DNA from: Neobacillus niacini
Lineage (GTDB): Bacteria; Bacillota; Bacilli; Bacillales; Cytobacillaceae
Length of the DNA stretch: 50,327 bases
Assembly: GCF_023715415.1 (NCBI RefSeq)
Contig: NZ_JAMBOB010000019.1
Coordinates: 1 to 50,327, forward strand
Direction: 5' to 3'
The first letter of the stretch is position 1; every line of letters begins with the position of its first letter. Positions 25,021 through 33,421 of this stretch are shown in pieces. The translations under genes were made by a program, and so were the position numbers. Below the pieces are notes generated by a model. It was not told the DNA's origin and ran no database searches. It worked only from the letters and a program-made list of their open reading frames with translations.

Positions 25021-25713
25021 TTAAATTTGAAATATCCATACGATGATGGGCCCTAGAAATGAGCCAATGATCGCACATAATGTCATCGTAACGGAACTCA
25101 TCGAAAAGGTCAGTTCACCGTATTCGGCAGCTTTTACAGTTCCTATAGCATGTGAGGCACTGCCAAAAGCGATTCCTCTGCCAATCGGACTAGAAACTCG
25201 AGTAAACTTAAAAATCGCAGGAGCTGCTATTGCACCAAAGATTCCAGCAATCATGACACCTACGACTGCCAGTGAGGCATTTCCTCCCAATCCTCTCGTC
25301 ACTTCTATGGCAACTGGGGTTGTAAGGGACTTAGGGATGATCGAAAGAATCAATGACTGATTCAGTCCGAATAACTTAGATAGGAGCCCAACGCTTACCA
25401 TACCGGAAATAGCACCAACCAAAACCCCTCCCAAAATAGGGAATAAATGATTGATTAAAAAATGACGCTGCTTATACAAAGGATAAGCAAGTGCTACAAC
25501 GGATGGTCCTAATAGAGAACTAATCCATTGTCCGCCAATCATATAGTCTTCATAAGGAATATGAAACAGTACAAGGATGATGACAATAAGGGTCGTAGCC
25601 GTTAAAACAGGAATTAAAAATGAGTAAGAAAATCGTTTGTAAATTCTAGTCATCATAGAATAGGCGAAGACCGTTAAAAGAATCATCCAGAATGCGAATA
25701 GGGCTTTTTCCAT
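25021..25713 (-). CDS. LrgB/CidB family membrane protein
   Basis: A 230-residue integral membrane protein with about seven hydrophobic helices. The family core is visible: LGPSVVALAYPLYKQR, LSIIPKSLTTPVAIEV and FGSASHAIGTVKAAEYGE. LrgB-type proteins pair with LrgA/CidA-type proteins; such pairs affect murein-hydrolase activity and in B. subtilis (PftAB) carry pyruvate across the membrane. Which role applies cannot be told, since no lytST two-component genes are present. The start at 25713 overlaps lrgA by 31 bp, with AGAAGGA just upstream, indicating coupled translation. Confidence 0.88.
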   Translation of the reverse strand: MEKALFAFWMILLTVFAYSMMTRIYKRFSYSFLIPVLTATTLIVIILVLFHIPYEDYMIGGQWISSLLGPSVVALAYPLYKQRHFLINHLFPILGGVLVGAISGMVSVGLLSKLFGLNQSLILSIIPKSLTTPVAIEVTRGLGGNASLAVVGVMIAGIFGAIAAPAIFKFTRVSSPIGRGIAFGSASHAIGTVKAAEYGELTFSMSSVTMTLCAIIGSFLGPIIVWIFQI

Positions 25714-26087
25714 TCCTTCTCATCCTTTCTCTTTTCCGCCTTTTTTTCAAAAAGTTGACCTGCTATGCCTGCTGCTCCAATAGTAAAGATCGTACTTAAT
25801 AGAATCGCAGAAATGAATAAAGCACCGTGAAAAGAAAGCAGGGAAGAATAATTCATGATCCCAACGGTTGCTGGAATAAAAAATAACACTAATATGCTTA
25901 ACAGAAAACCTGCTCCATTCTCGATAAACGTTACAGGGATTATTTTCAAACATAAACATAGGAAAAGCAGGATAAGTCCTATAATACTTCCTGGAATGAC
26001 CAAGTCAAAAAGATTATGAATAATGGTACCGACAAGATAAAAAAGAGACAAAATACCAGTTTGCAAAAGGATGATTAAAATTTTCAT
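25683..26087 (-). CDS. CidA/LrgA family holin-like protein
   Basis: A 134-residue membrane protein with four helices and a charged C-terminal tail (EKKAEKRKDEKEWKKP). Family motifs are the opening LLQTGILSLFYLVGTIIHNLF, LVIPGSIIGLILLFLCL and GAGFLLSILVLFFIPATVGIM. It forms the first gene of a two-gene operon with lrgB. AGGAG lies ten bases before the ATG. An AAGCGCT centre near 26185 faintly recalls a CcpA site, but it does not fit the consensus well. Confidence 0.88.
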   Translation of the reverse strand: MKILIILLQTGILSLFYLVGTIIHNLFDLVIPGSIIGLILLFLCLCLKIIPVTFIENGAGFLLSILVLFFIPATVGIMNYSSLLSFHGALFISAILLSTIFTIGAAGIAGQLFEKKAEKRKDEKEWKKPYSHSG

Positions 26088-26664
26088 TTCTCAATTGCTC
26101 CTAATTATAGGAAGATCTATCTTCCTTCTCATAGATAAAAAATGCCTGTCACGACCGTCTTTTGCCAAATAAATGACAATCTTCAGGGAATGATAAGCGC
26201 TGATTTTTTTCAAAAATATTAGACTTTAGTAATTGTATCATAAATAGAGGTAAAAGAAATGGGATAATATGGCGGAACTATGGATGATCAGAAAACGGCA
26301 GAACCACTCCCATCAATAAGCATATAGGGAGTTTGTTGAATAAGGAACTATCAGTAAAGCTAATTGCGAGAGGAACAGCTTAAGCGGATTCTTCTCTATT
26401 TCTGGTTGTGATATTTTGAACCAATTTAAGTTTCATAGTCAGTTGAAGATAATGGGGTTCTTCAGGGTCTTCAAATGGTGAATCTGGTATAAAACAATTC
26501 GAGTACCTACCAAAAAACCGAAAAATAGTAGAAGTTTAAAACATAATTATTCTTAATTCGAGACTTTTTAATTGAAACTATTTTAATTAAGTATTAATAT
26601 AAAAGTGTTCACAAAAAGTTCATAAATTTTTTTAATATAATACTACAACATTGGAGGAGTTACC
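26088..26664. other. 577-bp intergenic region with a possible gene remnant
   Basis: A start-less minus-strand frame (about 26390-26537) encodes a plausible protein tail, with DSPFEDPEEPHYLQLTMKLK and a stop at 26390-26392. It looks like the decayed 3' end of a lost gene. Near the right end lie TATAAT at 26636-26641 for the SDR genes and the direct repeat GTTCACAAAAA/GTTCATAAAT at 26607-26628. Otherwise nothing is recognisable. Confidence 0.35.
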
Positions 26665-27408
26665 ATGACAAATTTACAAGATAAAGTAGCAATTGTAACT
26701 GGAGGCGCTTCCGGTATTGGACTTGCTTCTGTGAAAGCGTTTTTAGATAAAGGGGCAAAAGTTGTCATCGCTGATTACAACGAGGATGCAGGACTTTCAG
26801 TAGAAAAAGAATTAAAAGAAACCTATGACAATGTATTATTTTTGAAGGTAAACGTTGCTGATGAAAAAGATGTTGAAAATCTAGTAGCTAAAACTGTTGA
26901 TCATTTCGGTAAATTAGATATCATCTATAACAATGCTGGTATTGGAATACAAAAACCAACTCATGAAATGACAGCTGAAGAATATAAAAGAGTCATTGCG
27001 ATTAACCAAGACGGAGTATTTTATGGCTCAAAATATGCGATTCGCGAAATGTTAAAGACTGGTGGAGGTTCTATTATTAACACTTCTTCCATTCTAGGAA
27101 CGGTTGGGGAACCAAATTCAATTCCATACGCTGCAAGTAAAGGTGCTGTTAACCTAATGACTAAATCATTAGCGTTAGAATATGCGGATCGTAACATTCG
27201 TGTAAATGCGGTTGCACCTGGATTTATCGAATCTGGTCTAGTGAACAAAGAGGCTTTGGGAGATTTTTATGATGGTTTAGTCGCGAAGCACCCAATTGGC
27301 CGATTAGGAAATCCGGATGAAATTGCACATGCAGTTGTTTTCTTAGCTGAAAATGACTTTGTAACAGGTACGACTATTCATGTTGATGGTGGATATACGG
27401 CTAAATAA
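26665..27408 (+). CDS. SDR family oxidoreductase (first of a pair)
   Basis: A 247-residue NAD(P)-dependent classical short-chain dehydrogenase. The cofactor glycine motif is TGGASGIG near residue 12, NNAGIG follows, and the catalytic set is Ser in TSSILG with YAASK. The acidic residue after strand two (IADYNED) suggests preference for NAD. PGFIESGL and the terminal VDGGYTAK are standard. The substrate cannot be deduced. TATAAT at 26636-26641 and GGAGGAG before the ATG support expression. A second SDR gene follows at 57 bp, so they are probably cotranscribed. Confidence 0.88.
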   Translation: MTNLQDKVAIVTGGASGIGLASVKAFLDKGAKVVIADYNEDAGLSVEKELKETYDNVLFLKVNVADEKDVENLVAKTVDHFGKLDIIYNNAGIGIQKPTHEMTAEEYKRVIAINQDGVFYGSKYAIREMLKTGGGSIINTSSILGTVGEPNSIPYAASKGAVNLMTKSLALEYADRNIRVNAVAPGFIESGLVNKEALGDFYDGLVAKHPIGRLGNPDEIAHAVVFLAENDFVTGTTIHVDGGYTAK

Positions 27409-27464
27409 CATAATAACTCTATTATAGAAATCTACTAATATATAGTTAAAAGGAGAATGTCACA

Positions 27465-28238
27465 ATGGGGAAATTTGAAGATAAAGTAGTAATCGTAACA
27501 GGTGCAGCAGGCGGTATCGGGAAAGAAGTCGTACGAAAATTAGCGAATGCACAAGCGAAAGTTGTATTAGTTGATTTAAACGAAGAAGCAATCAAATCCG
27601 TTCAAACTGAGCTTGGTCTAACAGAAGAAAATAGCTTAGTGGTAAAAGCAGATGTTTCGAATGAAGAAAGTGTTAAAAATTATGTAACTACAACAATTTC
27701 TAAATTTGGTCGCATTGATGGCTTTGTTAATAATGCAGGCGTTGAGGGTCCAGCTAAATCAATTGAAGAAATTACAGAAAAAGATTTTGATTTTGTTTAT
27801 GGAATTAACGTAAAAGGCGTACTTTTCGGTCTTAAATACGTATTACCGATCATGAAAGAACAAAAATCTGGTTCCATTGTCAATACTTCATCAGTAGCTG
27901 GTTTAATTGGTTCACCAAGCATGGTATTATACAACTCATCTAAACACGCTGTAATGGGTATTAATAAAGTTGCGGCTTTAGAAGCTGCAGCATTTAACGT
28001 TCGTGTGAACACAGTAAACCCAGGTGTAATTAATACACAAATGATGCGTAAAATTGAAGCAAACGTTGCGCCAGGTGCAGCAGAAGCTGCAAAAGCAGCT
28101 TATAACGATGCAGTACCAATGAAACGCTACGGTGAACCTGAAGAAGTAGCTAACGTAATTGCGTTTTTACTTTCTGACGAAGCATCATATGTAAGCTCAT
28201 CTTCATTCACTGTTGATGGTGCATTATACAACGTGTAA
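27465..28238 (+). CDS. SDR family oxidoreductase (second of a pair)
   Basis: A 257-residue classical short-chain dehydrogenase, related to but clearly distinct from its upstream neighbour. It has TGAAGGIG, VDLNEEA (acidic, NAD-type), NNAGVEG, Ser in NTSSVAG with the active-site YNSSK, and the C-terminal FTVDGALYNV. AAAGGAG precedes the ATG. Pairing of two SDR genes suggests two linked alcohol/ketone steps or alternative substrates, but nothing else in the neighbourhood names them. An AGTGCC palindrome with a T tract directly downstream should end the transcript. Confidence 0.87.
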   Translation: MGKFEDKVVIVTGAAGGIGKEVVRKLANAQAKVVLVDLNEEAIKSVQTELGLTEENSLVVKADVSNEESVKNYVTTTISKFGRIDGFVNNAGVEGPAKSIEEITEKDFDFVYGINVKGVLFGLKYVLPIMKEQKSGSIVNTSSVAGLIGSPSMVLYNSSKHAVMGINKVAALEAAAFNVRVNTVNPGVINTQMMRKIEANVAPGAAEAAKAAYNDAVPMKRYGEPEEVANVIAFLLSDEASYVSSSSFTVDGALYNV

Positions 28239-28254
28239 TTAAACGAATAACTAA

Positions 28255-28287
28255 GCGAACAGTGCCTGTGGCACTGTTCGTATTTTT
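28255..28287 (+). terminator. AGTGCC palindrome, copy 3, acting as terminator
   Basis: GCGAACAGTGCC (28255-28266) pairs with GGCACTGTTCG (28270-28280) around TGT and is followed by TATTTTTTAT. Same repeat core as at 13283 and 24938. Confidence 0.85.
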
Positions 28288-28360
28288 TATGGGCAAATTG
28301 TTTCTAACTTACTTTTTAAACTATAATTAAAATTATTCAACGATCTAGAAAAGTGAGTGA

Positions 28361-29041
28361 ATGAGAATGGGAATTTTAAAAAATGATTGGGCACCTTTAT
28401 TGGAGACGGAATTTGAGAAAACGTATTACCAACAATTAAGGGAAAAACTACTGGAGGAATATCAAACAAAGGTCATTTATCCGGACCAACTTGATATCTT
28501 TAACGCCCTTCACTACACTTCCTATAAAGATACAAAAGTAGTCATCATTGGCCAAGATCCCTATCATGGCCCTGGACAAGCTCATGGTTTAAGTTTCTCT
28601 GTTAAACCTGGAGTGAAAATCCCTCCATCTTTACGCAATATATATAAAGAGCTACAGGATGATGTGGGGTGCACGATTCCTAATCATGGTTACCTTGTGG
28701 ACTGGGCCAAACAGGGTGTATTGATGTTAAATGCGGTACTGACTGTGCAAGCAGGAAATGCAAACTCGCATAAAGGTCTCGGATGGGAGTTGTTTACCAA
28801 TAGAGTCATAGAAATATTGAATCAAAGGGAGATACCAGTCATATTCATCCTGTGGGGTAATTTCGCACAGCAGAAACAACAATTGATTACCTCATCACAC
28901 CACTACATTATTAAATCTCCCCACCCGAGCCCATTTTCTGCCCATAATGGCTTCTTTGGCAGTAAGCCATTTTCACAAGCAAATATATTTTTGAGGGAAA
29001 TCGGGAGTAAAGAGATTGGTTGGCAAATAAATAATATATAA
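28361..29041 (+). CDS. ung: uracil-DNA glycosylase
   Basis: Removes uracil from DNA, the first step of base-excision repair of deaminated cytosine or misincorporated dUMP. The 226 residues match family-1 UDG throughout: VVIIGQDPYHGPGQAHGLSFSV contains the water-activating Asp, LMLNAVLTVQ and VIFILWGN follow, and SPHPSPFSAHNGF is the minor-groove/leucine-loop motif with the catalytic His. Two ATG codons six bases apart (28361, 28367) could both serve; the ribosome site is modest. Single gene, not near its usual ywdF/ywcH-type neighbours of B. subtilis. Confidence 0.94.
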   Translation: MRMGILKNDWAPLLETEFEKTYYQQLREKLLEEYQTKVIYPDQLDIFNALHYTSYKDTKVVIIGQDPYHGPGQAHGLSFSVKPGVKIPPSLRNIYKELQDDVGCTIPNHGYLVDWAKQGVLMLNAVLTVQAGNANSHKGLGWELFTNRVIEILNQREIPVIFILWGNFAQQKQQLITSSHHYIIKSPHPSPFSAHNGFFGSKPFSQANIFLREIGSKEIGWQINNI

Positions 29042-29107
29042 GAATAAACTATTGCAGCAACATTTAATAATAAGTAGCTATTGACTGCTGGCAGCATTGA
29101 AAAACAC

Positions 29108-29144
29108 AAACAGTCACGATTTTGGATGAAAATCGTGACTGTTT
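29108..29144. terminator. shared terminator of ung and the DUF6054 gene
   Basis: AAACAGTCACGATTTT and AAAATCGTGACTGTTT form a 16-bp perfect stem around GGATG between two convergent genes. T tracts are short on both sides, but stem strength and position fit a bidirectional terminator. Confidence 0.8.
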
Positions 29145-29202
29145 CAACATAATAATTCCACCGTATTGAGAGGAAACTCCGATTAGGTATAAAAATTTAG
29201 TA

Positions 29203-29538
29203 TTATTCCATTTGTTCTATACTTTTTTGCACGATTGCCACCAAATCATCTTCAGCACCAAGACTAAAGTTTAAAAAAACACCTTGTCCCCCACCAGCAC
29301 CAATTGCTGAAATAAAAATACTACTGTCATAACCTACTACAGTAAGGCTCAAACTTGCTCTGTTTCCATTTCTCATAAAATATTTATCATAAACTCGAAC
29401 TGCAATTTTAGTATCTCCAATAGTATGGTTGCTTTCATCAACTAATTTCATACTTATTCCACTATTACCAATATCGTTTTGTAAATGATTGACCACTTCC
29501 TCAAATTTACCAATAATTTCTCCTTCATACTTTGCCAT
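29203..29538 (-). CDS. DUF6054 family protein
   Basis: A 111-residue soluble protein of unknown function. KFEEVVNHLQNDIGNSGISMKLVDES, the strand KIAVRVYDKYF, then RASLSLTVVGYDSSIFISAIGAGGGQGVFL recall DUF6054, a small Firmicute family with an SHS2/PH-like alternation of strands. No signal peptide or catalytic motif. AGGAGG eight bases before the ATG at 29538 decides against the longer frame beginning at 29556. It is convergent with ung and next to the defence-like block, but on the opposite strand, so it is probably unrelated. Confidence 0.7.
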   Translation of the reverse strand: MAKYEGEIIGKFEEVVNHLQNDIGNSGISMKLVDESNHTIGDTKIAVRVYDKYFMRNGNRASLSLTVVGYDSSIFISAIGAGGGQGVFLNFSLGAEDDLVAIVQKSIEQME

Positions 29539-29773
29539 TATTAACGCCTCCTCCACAATAATAATTATTTCGTTAAATTCATCTTTTACTATTTGATTTG
29601 AATCTTTAGGATATGGTTCAAATTATTTCCTTCTCTTCATTCCTTTTCTTTCCATTATACTTCCAATCTGTTCGGTAAGGATAGCAAGATTAGGGAAAAA
29701 ATACCCACTTCAATTTACTTATATTATAATAATAGTAAAATATAGGTATTTTTCTAAAAAGGATGTGTAAAGT

Positions 29774-31360
29774 TTGGATGAGGCGTTATTACATGGGGAC
29801 CTAGTAAACATTGAAGCAATGAGAATAGAGCTTGAAGGGGAAAATTTAAGTAGAATCGAAATTAGAAGAAAACTTGATGATCAACTTCGAGCTTTTTCGA
29901 AGAAAAAAGCATTTACCTGCCCTTGCTGTGATGAACCAGTAAATATGAATCTAACAATTGAGGAAGGAAGACCCTTTTACTTTAAGCACCTAGACGGGAA
30001 AAAATGTACCTACTCAGAAAACAGCAATACATATGAAAATCATGTTTCTACTCATCAAGATAAGAAAAAGAAAGATATTGGATTGACGGTATTTAGAGAG
30101 ATACTAGAAGGTCAGCTAAAGCCCTTTGGTGCCGAGATAGAACGCGGCTATTTTTATAAAAAGAAGCTTTCCTTTATTCCTGATTTTACTGTGAGCTTTC
30201 CTTTTTCAAAAGAAATTTGGGCGATTGATTATTATACTTCAATCTCAGAAGGCAGCTATGCTCAAAATCTTGCAAAACGGATGAATGCATATAAAGCAGA
30301 AGGATTTAGAGTGTTTGCTTTTATTGATGACATTTGGCTAGCGATAAATGCAGAAACAAATAAAGGGACGCTGCTGATTGCTGAATTGCAGGCAGCCAAT
30401 AAGAGTAAGGAAGACCAGCACTGGGATCAGTATTTAACTCAAAAGATTCCTAGACCAGCATTACAATTTTTAGAGACAAGGATTGACGTCACGATTGACA
30501 CCAAGAGTATCGCATACGTAAATATTGAAAGTCGAACATGCAAAATTATCCGTTTTTTAGAGGCAGAGAAAAATAATCGTAACCTTACTTTTTACAAACT
30601 TTCTGAACCTACCATTCCTTTGGAACGAGCACTAACCTTGAATAATCAGTTGCAAAATTTCCTTCTCTACCATGAAAATGAAGAGGACCTGCGACTAGAG
30701 TTTATGGAATCATTAATGGACAAGATGAAACAGGCTGAAGATGAGGTAAAAGCTCAACAAGAGGCATTGGGAAAATGGCAGCGAGAAAATGAAGAAAAGC
30801 AGGTAGCTTCAGAAAAATGGAGTACGGAAGCAAAAGACCGTTATAAGCCTGAAAATGAAAGAGTGCGAATATCCGATGAACAAATAGAGCGTGAAATGCT
30901 GGAAATAGCAAAAGCTGCAAACGAGCGACCTGTAAGTATGTCCCCAGAAGAATGGGATTGGTTCAAAAAAACTGGAAGGACGAATGCAAAAAAAACCAAT
31001 GGATTTATTCAGGCTCAGCCAGTAGCACTGTACGAGACAACAGAAGAGAAGATATTAAAAGAGCATCGAGAAAAATTTAAGGAAAAATTACTTTCACACC
31101 CAATAAGAGGGGATCATTTTATTGATGGGCAATCCGCGATATGGCGGAAGTTTATTTTAAAATGGATAAAGGAACACCAGCAAGAGGAAGATTTAGAAGT
31201 TTCAATGAAAAAGCTATTAAGTGATATGAAAGATTTTGGGATAACCTTTAATCAAAAAGATTCAAATGTACAGTATCTCTTAAAAGGGTTCTTAACTTTT
31301 TTCCAGATGGGAATGAAAAAAGATTTAAAAAAGAAAATCAACATAACCTACATGGATTAA
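29774..31360 (+). CDS. CoiA-like protein with zinc finger and nuclease-fold core
   Basis: A 528-residue protein. Residues 46-80 form a CoiA-type zinc finger: C49-x-x-C52, then FKH with H72 and C78. Residues about 118-200 resemble the CoiA nuclease-like core (FIPDFTVSF, then WAIDYYTSIS and a helix), but the usual E-x-Q/K dyad reads I-D-Y, so activity is uncertain. A charged coiled coil runs at about 325-375, and the C-terminal 100 residues are helical. TTG start, with AAAAAGGATG upstream. The mcrBC-like pair follows on the same strand 204 bp later; CoiA itself acts in competence, but the neighbourhood suggests DNA defence. Role inferred. Confidence 0.65.
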   Translation: MDEALLHGDLVNIEAMRIELEGENLSRIEIRRKLDDQLRAFSKKKAFTCPCCDEPVNMNLTIEEGRPFYFKHLDGKKCTYSENSNTYENHVSTHQDKKKKDIGLTVFREILEGQLKPFGAEIERGYFYKKKLSFIPDFTVSFPFSKEIWAIDYYTSISEGSYAQNLAKRMNAYKAEGFRVFAFIDDIWLAINAETNKGTLLIAELQAANKSKEDQHWDQYLTQKIPRPALQFLETRIDVTIDTKSIAYVNIESRTCKIIRFLEAEKNNRNLTFYKLSEPTIPLERALTLNNQLQNFLLYHENEEDLRLEFMESLMDKMKQAEDEVKAQQEALGKWQRENEEKQVASEKWSTEAKDRYKPENERVRISDEQIEREMLEIAKAANERPVSMSPEEWDWFKKTGRTNAKKTNGFIQAQPVALYETTEEKILKEHREKFKEKLLSHPIRGDHFIDGQSAIWRKFILKWIKEHQQEEDLEVSMKKLLSDMKDFGITFNQKDSNVQYLLKGFLTFFQMGMKKDLKKKINITYMD

Positions 31361-31564
31361 GCTTGATATAGATAACAATGGTACTTCGTTGCCAGTACTG
31401 GTATTTGAAATGATTAAATTACAAAAATCCAATTATTTTATCTAAATAAAGATAACAAATGGGTAAATATCAATAACCTCTATGAAGTTCAAACTGTTGA
31501 AGATGACATTCCTTAAATTGGGAAATTAACTTTAAGGAATAAAAATGTAATGGAAGGTGAAATA
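31361..31564. other. gap before mcrB with a short coding-like remnant
   Basis: About 31413-31516 reads on the plus strand as a start-less frame ending QLFYLNKDNKWVNINNLYE then a stop, resembling the tail of a lost gene. No strong terminator is seen between the CoiA-like gene and mcrB, so read-through is possible. Confidence 0.3.
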
Positions 31565-33421
31565 ATGAAAATTGAAAATCACTCATTTGAGGTATTTGAT
31601 AGAGATAATTTTGTTTACAGAGTAGAAGCAGAAGGTTCTGGAAAGGTAAAAGAGGATTACGTTTCTGCTTGGAATGAGTGGAAAAAGATTGTTGAAACAT
31701 CAGTGATAGATTCTGGAAGTAAAAACTTAACAGTAGAAAATACTGAACACTGGCAAAATAGTGGGAATTTACGAAGACGATTTTGGTCAAGAATCAAAAA
31801 TATTCAACTATTAGATAAGCCATCATGCATTGCTGCAATGATTAGCAAAGACAATTTACGGGTATATCTTGAATGGCATGGATATAAGAACGAAAAATTA
31901 GTTCAAGAAAGAAAGATACATAATGGATGGGTTTCCTCTGTGGAAGAATGGATAAAAGAGAAGCAGATTAACATTACTGAGTATAAAATATGGACTAATA
32001 AAGATGCAGATGAGGATTATCAAAATTATTGGACGCTAGAGGATTTTTTACGGAATAAAAAATTAACAGAAAGTCTATTGCAATTCCTTAAAAGTGATAA
32101 CAAAAACTGGGTTAGGATTGGAAAGGTACTATTAAAATCCACGGTCCTAAAGGATGATAATATTACTAGCGAAATGGGAAGAACCATTAATGAATTGGAA
32201 TGGCTATATAACCAAGTAACAAACTCATTAAATGACAAATTTGATTCTTATATTTCTGATTCAGAAGGTGAATTAAACCAAGAAGAATCTACAGATAAAG
32301 TTAATGAACCGCCTACTAATTTTTTGATGAATAAAGATTTGGTAAATCATATTCATACCTACATAAAATCCAAGGGTTTTCTTTATACAATAGAAGAAGT
32401 AACAAATCTCTTTTTATCAATAAAGACAAAGCCATTTGTTATTTTATCTGGTATTTCTGGTACAGGAAAGACAAAGATTGTCCAGTTGTTTGCAGAAAGT
32501 GTTGGGGCCACCGAAGAGAATGGGCAACTTACCTTGATTCCAGTGCGACCTGATTGGAATGATAGTTCTGATTTACTTGGTTATGTCGATATTGAAGGTG
32601 GATTTAGAAAGGGTCCACTTACCAGGGTAATAGAAAACGCGGAAAAAAATCCTGACCTTCCCTTTTTCGCTATACTGGATGAGATGAACCTGGCCAGAGT
32701 GGAGCATTATTTTAGTGATATTTTAAGCGTAATGGAAAGCCGTAAATGGCAGGATCGTAAAATTGTAACTTCTAATTTACTAACAGAGGAAGTTGCAGGG
32801 AGAAGCATTAAACTTCCGACTAATCTTTATATTATAGGTACAGTCAATATGGATGAAACTACACACCCTTTTAGTAAGAAAGTGCTGGACCGTGCAAATA
32901 CAATAGAGTTTAATCGTGTGGAGTTGTCCAATTTAACCTTTCTAGATGATAATATTGAGGTCGAAGCCATTAGTGTTCCAGATAGTAAATTTCGTTCAAG
33001 ATATCTTCATTTAAAAGATCTATATAGTGCAAATAAAGACCTTGTTATAAAGGTTACTGACGAATTGGAAAACATAAATAAGCCGCTGCAGCTTATAAAT
33101 GCTCATGTAGGATATCGTGTTCGTGATGAGATTTGTTTTTATCTTGACTATAACGAAGATGGAGACCTTTTGAAATTTGAAGAAGCCTTTGATAATTGTA
33201 TTCTACAAAAAATCCTGCCTCGTATTTCTGGTAGTGACCAGCGTGTTGAACAGTTACTGTCAGAACTCTATAACATATTTACTGGAAGAGTCTATATAGA
33301 AGGTAAAGATAGTTATCAAAACGAAATTGAGATGGCTAAATATCCTAATAGTGCTGAAAAGGTATTGGAGATGCTTAGGAGGCTAAGGGACGATGGATTC
33401 ACTTCCTTCTGGATTTCGTGA
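31565..33421 (+). CDS. mcrB: McrB-type AAA+ GTPase/ATPase of a restriction system
   Basis: A 618-residue AAA+ motor. The N-terminal ~270 residues, probably the DNA- or modification-sensing part, are not recognisable to me. The AAA+ module shows Walker A GISGTGKT near residue 297, the Walker B FFAILDEMNLARVEHYF near 366, and the McrB-type signature GTVNMDETTHPFSKKVLDRA near 423. In type IV McrBC systems the motor forms a hexamer that activates the McrC nuclease on modified DNA. AAGGTG lies five bases before the ATG at 31565. The stop overlaps the nuclease gene by 29 bp, showing coupled expression. Confidence 0.87.
   Translation: MKIENHSFEVFDRDNFVYRVEAEGSGKVKEDYVSAWNEWKKIVETSVIDSGSKNLTVENTEHWQNSGNLRRRFWSRIKNIQLLDKPSCIAAMISKDNLRVYLEWHGYKNEKLVQERKIHNGWVSSVEEWIKEKQINITEYKIWTNKDADEDYQNYWTLEDFLRNKKLTESLLQFLKSDNKNWVRIGKVLLKSTVLKDDNITSEMGRTINELEWLYNQVTNSLNDKFDSYISDSEGELNQEESTDKVNEPPTNFLMNKDLVNHIHTYIKSKGFLYTIEEVTNLFLSIKTKPFVILSGISGTGKTKIVQLFAESVGATEENGQLTLIPVRPDWNDSSDLLGYVDIEGGFRKGPLTRVIENAEKNPDLPFFAILDEMNLARVEHYFSDILSVMESRKWQDRKIVTSNLLTEEVAGRSIKLPTNLYIIGTVNMDETTHPFSKKVLDRANTIEFNRVELSNLTFLDDNIEVEAISVPDSKFRSRYLHLKDLYSANKDLVIKVTDELENINKPLQLINAHVGYRVRDEICFYLDYNEDGDLLKFEEAFDNCILQKILPRISGSDQRVEQLLSELYNIFTGRVYIEGKDSYQNEIEMAKYPNSAEKVLEMLRRLRDDGFTSFWIS

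Noticed and set aside
26170..26200. CcpA (cre) site upstream of lrgA
   Set aside because: Only the AAGCGCT centre matches; the outer positions do not fit the consensus.
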